A stretch of 64,000 nucleotides of DNA from Pocillopora verrucosa (Eukaryota > Cnidaria > Anthozoa > Scleractinia > Pocilloporidae): assembly GCF_036669915.1 (NCBI RefSeq), contig NC_089313.1, positions 16,941,075 through 17,005,074 of the forward strand. The letters are read 5' to 3'. Positions within the stretch are counted from its first letter, which is position 1, and the number at the start of each line of letters is the position of its first letter. Positions 11,052 to 29,001 of the stretch are shown piece after piece. The position numbers and the translations under genes are program-made. A model generated the notes under the pieces. The model searched no databases, had not been told where the DNA came from, and saw nothing but the letters and a program-made list of their open reading frames with translations.

Positions 11052-11363
11052 CATCAGTAAGCATATTCCCCCTGCTGCTGTTCTCTATACATTTCCTAAC
11101 GTGCTTACAAGGAAATTTATTAAACAATCAAGCAGTGGTGGATCCAGACCTTGAGCTTGGGGGGAGGGGGTTGGTGCTTATCCTGCAGGTCTTTCTTCCT
11201 TCTGCAATTCCCTTTTTTTACCCGAAAAAGGGGGAGCTCTATCAAGAGCTTCTTTAATTAGTTAAGGATCATTTCCTTGAGTCCCATGGCTCCAATTTTT
11301 GATTCAGGAGTGATATTGTGAGGATAAATTAGATGCTAGACACTTACAGGGGTAAAAAGACTA
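11048..11363. mobile_element. TTAA miniature element, type 2, interrupted by an insertion
   Basis: The interior matches the type 2 family (ATCAGTAAGCATATTC, CTGTTCTCTATACATTTCC, TGATTCAGGAGTGATATTGT) and ends AGGGGTAAAAAGACTAA. A foreign block at 11133-11240, flanked on both sides by ATCAAG, splits it. Confidence 0.75.
11133..11240. mobile_element. Insertion nested inside a type 2 miniature element
   Basis: This 108-bp block is absent from the other type 2 copies. It is flanked by ATCAAG at 11127-11132 and 11241-11246, which reads as a 6-bp target-site duplication. The body contains CAGTGGTGGATCCAGACC and a G-rich run. The element class is not recognised. Confidence 0.55.
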
Positions 11364-11593
11364 AAGACATTGGCATCACACAGAATATAAACTTGTGCAC
11401 TATATGCACTAAGAAACTCACAATGCTCATTCAAGCACTTAAATATGTAATTTCCCTTTACAGTTGTTCATTAAATCCTTTCTGACAGACTATTTACAGT
11501 TATACCTTAAATACTCTCAGGCCCCACATGGGGAGTTACTTGTATACCAAAACTAAAACTTTTTGTTCCATGAAAAAAAACAATTTTGTCAAA

Positions 11594-14500
11594 CTATAAC
11601 TTCAGGTCAAGTAAGCTAAAAACAGGGTTATATTTTGGATTGATTTTTGCCCATTCCTTTCTTTTGATATTGCTTCTAATGGGTCCATCTTCAGAATCTT
11701 CAGACAAAGGAGTAGCACTGTCATTTTGTGTTACTTCCTCAGGCTCAGCTTTAGCTGGCTGTGGTGTGGGGCCAGAGTTCCCCTGGCCAGGGTTCAAATA
11801 ACCAGGGTTCAAATAACCAGGGCTCCAATAGTCAGGGTACACATTTTGCACTTGTATTGGCGCTACAGCTATTGGCTGGACATTAATCGGCACTACTCTT
11901 GTTCGCCTTACTGTTCTGTCACCAGACTCAATTGCTGCAATCAGCCGACAGGTTCCTCCCAATATCAACATCTTAAAAAGATTTCAATGGATATAAAACA
12001 GTTAACCCTTTTACGCTGTAAAATCAGTATACATCTTCTCCATACTGTTCTCTATAAATTTCCTAAGGTGGTGATAAGGAGAAATTGTTTAACAATCATG
12101 AGCTTCTTTGGTTACTGATCTTTTTTGTTATTCTCATGATCTCAATGAATGATGCAGCAGTATTATTGTATGAAGAAATGAGGTGAATGTTCAACTTTTC
12201 AGGTTTAAAAGGTTATCTACTCTAAATGTTTAAAAATCTGATGTTTTCTGCACTTATCAACCTACAGAAAATTTCAACATTCCTCTTGCATAACAAATAA
12301 CTTGGCTTGTTTTCTAAACTTTGTGGCTTTCTTTATTTTATACTTTAATATTTTGGAAATATTTCGCTTAAGTACCTGCAGAACAGCAACAATAACTGAA
12401 CATGTTGCTAAGATAACATGGTTCCTCTTAATCCAATCCATGAGATTTGTGTAGCAGTCCTGGAGAGATTGCACAAAAATGAATAGGTTTTTTGCCATAT
12501 TTTCTGATAATTATTACCTTACAAAAGCAGTTGGGGATTAAAAAAACTGAATCCTAACATTAATCATTTATCTTTTTGAAATCAAAGAATGAAGTTCGAC
12601 CTCTCAATGTTGTTAAGGCAGCATAATACAATACATATATTCCAACTATTAGAAACACAAAGAAGGAAGGTTTTAGTGTAGCACAGCCATGACCACAAGT
12701 GCCAAAGGCCTTAGCATTTGGGTAGGAGAGGATCTGAATTAATCCCCATCCAAAATCTTAGAACCAAGGCCTCCATCTAAGATGCCATTTCCTATATTTT
12801 GAGATCACAAATATGAATCCCTGAAATTGAAGTAAAGGTAATAAAAGTCCAAGATACCCCCTGGAAAATGATAAAGAATGGTTCTGAAAAGACCAGTAAA
12901 GCAGCGAGAACATTTATCTAAGCTTTCTTTTTTAGGAGAAGCTATAATGGGAGGGTTGGATAACTGACATTAAGAAGAAGCAACAGAATGTTCAGTTTAC
13001 CTTCAATCTTTTGTTTCCTGGATTATCATCAACAAAACAGGATTTGTCGGAACTTGACTTATGGTTGAGGTTTATTGGTGATAGACCGCAGCATTCAAAC
13101 TTGAATTTGAAAAAGTAAATAAAATGAGTAAATAAAAAGAATATAACTAGTTTATTAACCCTCTAAACACCACAACAGACAGAGGCTTGTTTTGGGACCA
13201 GACAGTTAAGTAAATGTGTATATCCTACATAGATAACTCACTAGACCATTACATAAAAGATCTTTGACGAATACAATAAACCAACAGTCCAGTAATCAAG
13301 AATAAATTACAAACATGAATGAGATTAAGATACAATCAAAACTGTGAATGATGTTGGTGGGAGGGAAACTAAAACTTTCTTATTGCTAGAAATAAACTTG
13401 TTGCTTGCTTGTTTGCTCACTAGATTACTAATAAGACGTGCACAGATATCTAAGCAGTAATATACTAATTAGTATGGTGAATAGCCATTGGCTTTACCCA
13501 AGTCTTATGACTTGTATGCTGAACAAATTGCTCAATCTTAAGGAAAGGGAAAATACTAATATGCACCCTGCCTATACCCAGTCCAGGCCTCTTAGCTATC
13601 AATGTCTAGATTCATATTAATAGAGATTGATATTCACTTACACCCTAACATCAGTATGCATATTCTCTATACTGTGCACAACACATTTCTTGCTGTACTG
13701 ACAAGGAGTGTTTGTTTAATAGTGAAGAGCTTCTTAGTTGGTGATCATTTCCTTTTAATTATTCTTTGCATCCTTAATTTTTGCTTCAGGACTGATATTG
13801 TTAAGAGAAATTAGATGCTAGTTACTCTTGGTAGTCAAAGGGTTTAGCTTTATGTGCTCAAAGAATACATAATAGCTTCATGTTTAGTTACTTGGAATGA
13901 GTGCTATGTTAGACTTAAATAATTTATTACCAGTCGATGGTGTCTTTATTTTAGATTTGATTCTGAATAATGGTAAATTGAACAGCATATTCACCTTTTC
14001 TTGAATGAGGATTCTAACTTCATCAGTAGTTTCATCCCAGTTTGTGGCAATATGATCTTGTATCTAAAATATATCATGAATAAAACAAAATTCAAATTGT
14101 AATCTTTTACACCCTAATATCAGTAAGCATATTCTCCGTAATGTTCCCTGAAGTACTGACAGGGAGACTTAAGCTAACAGGCAAAAGCCTGTTTGCTTTA
14201 CTTTCGTTTCGTCAATTCTCTTAACCTTAATGTTTGACTCAGCAATGATACTGAAAGGGGAAATTGGATGCTAATCACTTTTAGGGGTTAAAGGGTTATC
14301 AATGCTAGATTATCTTCCCCTATCAGTAAAAACTGTGATTAAAATCTGTAATTGATGTACACTATTTACATGGGTCCTTGATCTCTGTTTATTGATCACC
14401 GAATAATGACTCCATAATGTAGATGGGTGAATGCAATTTTGAGTCATTGTGATGTAAGTTAACCCTTTACACCCTAACATCAGCATGCATATTCTCCATA

Positions 14501-17500
14501 CTGTTCTCCATACATTTTCAAAGAGGCTGACAAGGAGAATTTGTGTCACAATCAAGACCTCCTTTAGTTGGTGATCATCTCAACTATTCTCATGACTTTC
14601 ATGTTTGATTCAGGGGTGATATTGTAAAGAGAAATTAGATGTTAGTCACTCTTAGGGGCTAAAGGGTTAATAGAACTTTTGATATTTTAAATTTAGAATT
14701 ATCATAACATTTATGGTATTAAATTTCACGTACCTGGTCTTTTTCTACGTAGAGATAAATAGCTACACCAAGTTCAGCCAAGAGTAAAATTAACATAAAT
14801 GCAAAGTACTAAAAAATAAGGGAAAAGAAATGAAATGTAAGGAAATAACTTTAGCTCAGCAGTTGTTGTGTTTTGTTGGACAGCAAATTGCATGTTGGGA
14901 AGTGCTAAGATTATATTCCTTTGTTTAATTCAACCTTGAATGTAGTTTTACAGCAATACCATGTCAGGCTGGAAATTATTTTTTGGGAGATGTAATTGAT
15001 AGCATGTTGAGTATTTATGAGGGGAACTTGAGTGTTTTAACTTGGGTATTTATATTGAATTTGATATTTACCGCTCTTAGTAGGTTGTCTTTCATTAGGA
15101 TAATTCCACATGATCCGATAAATCCTGGTATCAACAAAAGAGAGTACATGCTGATAATGTGAAATTAAAAGTAGGGTTTTACTCTACCAAACTAAATGAA
15201 GACACCTTCACACAGACGAGCACTAAAAATGAAAATGGGGTCATTTGCTGGGCAATCTTTAAGTAAATTCAGTTCTTCAGAGTGTGCTGAATTTCTTAAT
15301 AAATAACTTCAGTAAATCCCACCTTTCCTTTGGTAGGTAAAAAGGACATTTGTAATCAGGGAAATTTTATGTCATGGGATGGTTGGGGACAATGGTTTGA
15401 TAGGGAAGAGTTCATTTCCCATCTCTTATAAGGAGAGAGGGGGAAGAGCATGTTACATTTCTTTTGGTCAATGCACTGAGGATAGAACACTTGTAGGCGT
15501 TTAGGTCACGGTCACACCAAGAATTTAGCTGCAGTCTACCTTCAATTGAAGAAAAACTTGAATGAGGTTTGGCTTCATTTTGAGGTTTGATAAATAGTTT
15601 TGTCCAACAGCCTTGCACATAAAAATTTGCAAGATCTCCCCCTAAAGGCTTTAATTTGCATGCAGTAAGAAGGAGTACATACCAGTGATAAATACAAACG
15701 ATGACAGCACAATATAGCCGATAGTTACGTTCTGTTAAGAGGGAAAAAAAATCATCAGCGTTATGATTTTAAAATAACCATATATTTTGGTTATTTCTTT
15801 TCTTATTTTTTAAATCTGCGTTATGAGGAGAAATCCTCTTTTTCTCAGTGTTGTTAACCAATGTGTTCTCGAATTCTATGTATTGATTAATGTATTCAAG
15901 GAAGACAACATATCCAGCCCTCCCATACCGGAAATTGTACCATTGAGGACTAAACCCTCAAAATGATGTAAAAATCTTTTCTACAGCCCCCCTTAGGTTT
16001 ATCACACCAGTAAGGGAGGGTTATACCTCAAGCCCATTGAAAAGGGGATCACTGGCCAAATCATTCATCACAGAGGGTCTCTATGTCAAAAATGTGATAA
16101 ATGTCATGTAAATTCTTTTTTGTTCATCTTTTAAGCTTCATTTGAGTCTACGAGGACTTATGTTAACTCATTTCCCCTTCCCCATTAATTGCACGTTTCC
16201 CGATCAGGCTCACAGGGGTTCTGATCACTATCAGAGTCCGAGGCACCAGAATCTGTATCGCCTGAAACATCCCTCTCCTGGGCTTCACCTACTTAGTAAT
16301 GTGAAGAAGTGCACCTTTACTTGCATTTTCTTTATCTCATTTAGCTGCCAAAGGAAAACAAACGAAAAACACACCTGATTTCCAGCCAGGTGTTTATACT
16401 CCGTGTCTTGTGTTGTTACCCATATCCCAAGGCCAAGCATCACAGAGCCTCCAAGCTGTAGAGAGAGTAAGACTTCAGTTGAAGGGCTTCTCTTGATTAT
16501 TGTCATGAAAATGCGTATAGGGAGCCGGCCACAAAGGTGTCACAAAATAGTACGCCTAAAAAAGGTGTGGGGTTTGGTGATGGATAATGGCTGTGCCCTC
16601 ATCGGGGTGTATTCCACTCTTGACACCATGTTTAACCAAAACTGAATTTAACCCTTTACACCCCAGCATCAGAATTCGTATTCTCTAAACTATTATCTAC
16701 AAATTTCCTTCGGTACTGACAAGGAGAATCGGTTTAATAATCAAAGCTTCAAAGGATGGCGATCAGTTCCTTTATTCTCGTAATCTTAGATGCTGGTACG
16801 TCACTTATAGGGTTTAAAGGGTTCACGGGAACAACCTAGAGGCGTTTCATGGTAGCCCAAAGAATATATTTTTGTATCCGCCGACTTTTTCCAAATTAAA
16901 ATGTGAAATATTTCGTCATTGGTCAGAGGTTCACATAACAACTATACGAAACATAGGCATAGGTAAGCGACGTAACGATTTGTGTTGCTAAGAACTCTCG
17001 GTCTGAAGGCCTGTTTTTGATAATCATTTTTTGTCGGGTATCCGCTTATTGACTTTACATCTCGATCGTCTACAACCACAACAGAACTTCAATGCCACAT
17101 TGTTTACACTGATAGTATAATTGTAAGGTTTCGTATGAAGAAAAAAGTTGTATAAGGAACTGAACAGAGAAAAAACTCAAAAATTCGTTAAATTGTTTCT
17201 TTTTTTATGTATCACAGTGTCAAAGTTTTAATTGCTCTTCTTTTCAAAAGCTACACCAAAGACCAAGAGATAAACGACAAAAGCGAGGCGACCATTTTTT
17301 TTGGTTTTTTTCGTAAATGTTATCTTTTTCATTTCCTAAGACACCAGTTATTCGTAGATCCAGCGTGAGGTACGTGCGCTACAACTATCTTTCAAATACT
17401 CCAATATGACATTTCTTTTAGTGAAATCCAAAGCGTTATAACCCCCTTAATTACTCCAGCTTAAAGCATGAATGTGAATTCCAAATGAAAAAGGAAACCT

Positions 17501-19793
17501 CTGCTGTGGACTTAATTGAACTAACGACAATCTGTCGTCTTTAAACCTTTGCACAAAAAGGACCCAGAAAACAGTTGACTATACACGTCACTCTGAATGT
17601 TTTCCTATGTAAATAGCTGATGACTACTCCAATTCTTAATATGAAGTTTTAGACGGCTTTAGCAATTTATTAATCTCGTACACTTTTGTTTTTAATGCAC
17701 GAGAGGAAATGACGGAGCCACGATTGCGATTCAAAAAGATTTTTCATTGTATACCTTATAAACCAGGTTTAGCAATAGTTTGGTGATGGAAATTAAAAAA
17801 GAGATTCAAAATGGATTGATTTTTAAAACTGAATGGAATAAATTATAAAGATGACGAGGTCAAACTTCCCGAATTTGTTTTGCTAGTCTAAAGCATGTTT
17901 GGTTTTAGAAATTAAAGTGTTTTTAGAAGACTTAGCGGAGTGTTCCAAAATTCTCCGCCGACGAAAGAATATCTAAAATCATGTATTGTCTGTGAAAAGA
18001 AAATCAAAGATGATCAGATTCAAACTTGAAATCAAAATTTATTGACCCAGTTTATCTAGCAAAACTGAATCAAGTACAATGAACCGAATCTATTCCTTGC
18101 TTGAGTCAAGGTTCATGAGTGCAAGCGAAGCTGATGAACACCGTCACGTCTGTGAAAGCATATGATAAATTATATTTTTCCAGTTTCGACGAAGCAAGTA
18201 GGAAATCTTGTATAAAATTGAAAACTGTCCGGAAACCATCACGAATCTTCAGGAAAAATTATTTGACAACGCAATTAGTAGATTTTACAATCCCATCGAC
18301 GATACGGCAAAAATCAGGAATTTTCTTGCGTCGAAACCCCAAAATCCAACTGAGAATTGTTCATTTACAACACACTGGGTATATAATATCGACATTCATA
18401 TTAAGTCCGTGAATTTTCCTTGTAAGCCCACTTCAAAATGGTTTCTAATAGACGCGTGGGTTTCATCTTTCATGATCAGTTTACCACAAACAATCACGCG
18501 ATGTAAAATCGCTTTCTTTAAACGAAATTCTTTCATCGACTTTGAGCATAGATAGTACTTGATACTGACAGAGTAAAGATCTCTGAAAGTCTTTTAACAC
18601 TAGAGTGAGATAAGTTTAAGCGATAGAAGGGTTTTTGGAAAACGATGCGGGATTGAAATGGTGTTTAGTTATGCTTCATTGGCCAGTGAGAGTAGCTGTG
18701 CGCACTTGGCTATTATGAACTATACAATACTGTCTACGCGAAATTGAAGGATTACCTGTGTGAATTTTTTGTGTCACTGGTAGACACAAAAAGATTTGCT
18801 GCTTTTACAAAAACTTACCCAAACCAGGCAGTTCATAGTGAAGACACTCCAGCGGACACAGACTGAAAAATTATTCATGTGAACCATAATTTCCTAATGT
18901 CTCTAAGGTCGCACTTCTATCTCAAATCAACGAGACCTAGTCTAGAAAGGTGTCTATGTCTGATCATCCGTAAAAATAATGATATTTCTCAAAATTGTAA
19001 TGCGGTAACAATGGCGATATCATTACTGAATTCCCAGTATTTCTGCCATAAAATCTCAGTTAATAGCGTGTTGTCAGACATCACAGAGGTAACGCTTGGA
19101 CGATTTTTTCTTTTGTAATTCAAACCAGGTCAAGGGCAATACGTGTCACTCATGCAAAAAAGCCCCGGAATGGATTTTGAAATACCCCATACTATTTGAA
19201 TTGTGATATGTCAGCCGGAACTCTTTCAAGAGCTGAAACAAACATTCCTTGTTGCATGACAAAATGCAATTAAGTTTCTGTTTAGAGAGTACTTTTCCAT
19301 GGCTTTGTTCCCCGTCTGTCTTCCTCTCAGAAAACCCTCACTGAAACATTCAAATGTTAAGCTCATAATTCAAGTGAGAACCCTCACTGTAACGTTAAAG
19401 TATTACGCTCACTGTAGCCTTTGTCAAGGAAACGGAGTAGAGACTGAAATGAGGCTTTAAAAATTCAGTTTTATGGTTGTATTTGTTTGATCATGTCACG
19501 ATCAAACAAATATGATTTTGGCAGATTGCTTTGGCAATTAAATTTGAACAGCTTAACTGGCATGTTCTGTAAATCGTACTTGCCTACTGGTACACATTAA
19601 ATTAACAAGTAACTGTGAGATCAAGTAATGAAACTACGTTGGCGTTCTCTTTTAAGAGTATTACAGCGCTGTCGCGAAACGAAGAAGTTTGAAACAATTT
19701 GCATAAAGGTAGTAGTGATTTCCTTAATTTTCCAGCACTTACCAAAACAACTGTTGTAAATGTACACAAAGTATATTTCAAACACACGGCCAT
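11594..19793 (-). CDS. Tetraspanin with long Pro/Gln-containing C-terminal tail
   Basis: Nine minus-strand exons join in frame to 312 residues: 19743-19793, 16375-16455, 15683-15731, 15072-15124, 14734-14808, 13995-14063, 13001-13099, 12376-12459 and 11594-11971. All introns are GT-AG. The start MAVCLKYTLCTF leads into TM1, ending LGLGIWV (residues 5-30). TM2 spans about 46-65 (IGYIVLSSFVFITGFIGSC), TM3 about 79-97 and TM4 about 173-200. The large loop has the CCG signature (129-131), Cys147 and Cys161, the minimal four-cysteine set. Tetraspanins organise plasma-membrane microdomains. The tail of about 105 residues is unusually long: it is rich in V/P/Q, has three YLNPG-type repeats and an acidic block, and shows no recognised domain. 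Exon 1 lies 3.3 kb from exon 2, and several miniature elements sit in the introns. The family is certain; the subfamily is not. Confidence 0.9.
11787..11831. repeat. 15-bp tandem repeat, three copies, in tetraspanin tail
   Basis: CCAGGGTTCAAATAA occurs twice exactly and once with three changes. On the coding (minus) strand it encodes repeated YLNPG units, so the copy number can change without breaking the frame. Confidence 0.85.
12002..12215. mobile_element. TTAA miniature element, type 2 (diverged)
   Basis: Starts TTAACCCTTTTACGCTG, with the interior CTTCTCCATACTGTTCTCTAT typical of type 2; the right end (GGTTTAAAAGGTTA) is worn. It lies in the last intron of the tetraspanin gene. Confidence 0.65.
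13634..13846. mobile_element. TTAA miniature element, type 2 (diverged)
   Basis: ACACCCTAACATCAGTATGC at the left and TCAAAGGGTTTA at the right, with the family interior. It lies in a tetraspanin intron. Confidence 0.7.
14102..14298. mobile_element. TTAA miniature element, type 2
   Basis: Left end CTTTTACACCCTAATATCAG, right end TTAGGGGTTAAAGGGTTA. It lies in the tetraspanin intron just upstream of exon 6. Confidence 0.75.
14459..14670. mobile_element. TTAA miniature element, type 2 (good copy)
   Basis: TTAACCCTTTACACCCTAAC at the left and GGGGCTAAAGGGTTAA at the right. TTAA is kept at both ends. It lies in the same tetraspanin intron as the previous copy. Confidence 0.85.
16648..16824. mobile_element. 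TTAA miniature element, type 2
   Basis: Starts TTAACCCTTTACACCCCAGC and ends TTTAAAGGGTTC; shortened internally. It lies in tetraspanin intron 1. Confidence 0.7.
16825..19742. other. Tetraspanin intron 1 remainder
   Basis: This is intron sequence between the first two tetraspanin coding exons. Overlapping open frames at 18119-18412 and 18208-18555 resemble nothing and show no splice context. No repeat or RNA gene was recognised. Confidence 0.5.
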
Positions 19794-20412
19794 TTCATAT
19801 TTCCAGAATCCTTTACACCTGTGCTTTTTCGCTCGCAGAAAGTGATGCTTGGATCATATGGTCACCGAAGCGGAGTGTCTCTCACGGAGTTGTGGAAATT
19901 AATAGACTCAGTCATTGCTATCTAATCAACTACGACAATGCTCATATGACGTCAAACATTCCCTAAATTTCTCTCATTCGCTGCTACTAGTAAACTCGGC
20001 TAATACTTATTCTAAATTTTAGGAACAGGGAAGACCATTGGTCAGATTTCATAAACAATCACAGTGGTGTTTGACGTTAATTTAAGCTAAATTTCGCTCT
20101 ATTTTTAAAACACAATTACTTACTCCAGTGGATATAAAATGATAAAGAATGGAAATTACGAACACCAATGAATCATTTTAAAGATGCTGACAGATTTTCA
20201 ATAGGCCGAGGCACGCATTTACATGCATAAGGCCTTGCTCGTGATGATGCAAATAAACTTTTAGTTCAGCTTTGTAGTTTCCTATTTAACTGTTGGTAAT
20301 TTAATTGCCAGACACATAAACTTAATTGCGAGACATCTTTTAGAAACAAATGAATAAAGGGGTAAGTTTCTAGAGAAACTGTGGTGCTGCGTCGGTGGGA
20401 GAGTATAGCAGG

Positions 20413-20583
20413 TAATTTAGTGTTAACAACTGAGTTGAAAACGTGAATCAGCCACCGTAAAGGGTAAAAAAGCTGACGTTTCGAGCGTTAGCCCTTCGTC
20501 AGAGCTAACGCTCGAAACATCAGCTTTTTTACCCTTCACGGTGGCTAATTTACGTTTTCAACTCAGTTGTTAACACTAAATTA
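20413..20583. repeat. Near-perfect 171-bp palindrome containing a hammerhead-like motif
   Basis: The 80-bp arms (20413-20492 and 20504-20583) differ at about four positions around an 11-nt loop. They carry GTTAACAACTGAGTTGAAAA and GCTGACGTTTCGAGCGTTAG. Pieces of the same sequence recur at 40340-40376 and 61041-61104. It is probably a foldback or pseudo-LTR remnant of a Penelope-like element. As RNA it would form one long hairpin. Confidence 0.85.
20472..20506 (-). ncRNA. Hammerhead ribozyme-like motif
   Basis: On the minus strand: AGCU, CUGACGA, one extra A, stem GGGC/GCUC with loop UAAC, GAAAC, GUC, AGCU. Stem I is AGCU/AGCU (4 bp), stem II 4 bp, stem III AC/GU (2 bp). The core bases are the hammerhead consensus. 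The extra base before stem II is shared with the copies at 2663 and 40340. Confidence 0.4.
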
Positions 20584-21668
20584 TCTTTTAGAAACAGTTT
20601 CCAATGTTTAACGGGGTTTTTGGACTAAAACAAGAAAAACTCTCTTTCCCCCCAGTCCGTCGAGTGCGAGACATGAAGAGCGAAAACTGGGAGGGATTGT
20701 CATGGCGTTATAGGTCTACAATCGTTGCCGACGTGCAGGGAGGACTCGTTTTCCACTTTGTTCAAAGCGTTTAGCACTTATCACCGTTAAAACTAGGAGA
20801 CAATGAAAGCAGCTCTACTTGAAAGTATTTGCCTTTAATACAGGTTTATACACGTGATAATAAAAAACACGAGTTTGCGATGGTGTGTTACTAAAGTTGA
20901 CCCATTAGACGGAAAGCAAGAAAATCAAACGAGGACGACAACATCTGCACTCTTCAAGTGTTCGATCAAATGGTTAAAATTTCAAAGTCTGTATTTCATT
21001 CTTTGTGGGTAGATGGATCTTATGCACGAAATGCAGTTTCAAAATTAAAACAGCAGCTTACACGTTAGCTCTGATGGGGACCTTGACGTCCATAAAAGCT
21101 AAACGATGCCTTGTTCTTTATCACTCAAGGCAGTTTCCGACACAATGCCCAGTAGTCTTGGCCAATATGTAACTGTACTTTAACAACGCTTTTCATAATT
21201 TTTCCAAGCCTATCATCACGTAATCTATACTAGTCCGCATGGTCGTTTACTTTTCAAATTGCTAAAGTATTTCCTGTTAATTTACCTAAGTTTTCCCTGA
21301 TACGCGACAACGCACCTCAACTGCTTCAGGTTTTTTGCTATATCAGCTCTTAGACGTAATACTATAAACAAATAGATGTTTTTGTTCCACATCTCAAGTC
21401 GATAGTCATTCTCCTGCGAAGCCTTGAAGGTTGTAAACCGAGTGAAACTCACAGAAGACAAAACGCAACTGAAGACCAAAATCATTCACAACTCTCAGAC
21501 TATGTAACTTTCCAACTCTATTGACCACCCAAGCAAGAAAATCCCTCTAGTTATTGGAAATCTTCACACCTCAACGTGCTTCCAGCTTATCGTTACTTAG
21601 CCTTCCCATGCAGACCACAACTACCTAATTATGATCGGTTCCTATATCTTGTTGTTGGTCACACCAGT
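20584..21668. other. Intergenic spacer between KAT8 3' end and tetraspanin
   Basis: No gene recognised. The minus-strand open frame 21282-21485 resembles nothing. The right part is probably the KAT8 3' UTR. Confidence 0.4.

Positions 21669-29001
<7,333 letters not shown>

Noticed and set aside
18119-18555. Two overlapping open frames in tetraspanin intron 1
   Set aside because: Overlap in different frames, no splice signals or similarity; likely chance.
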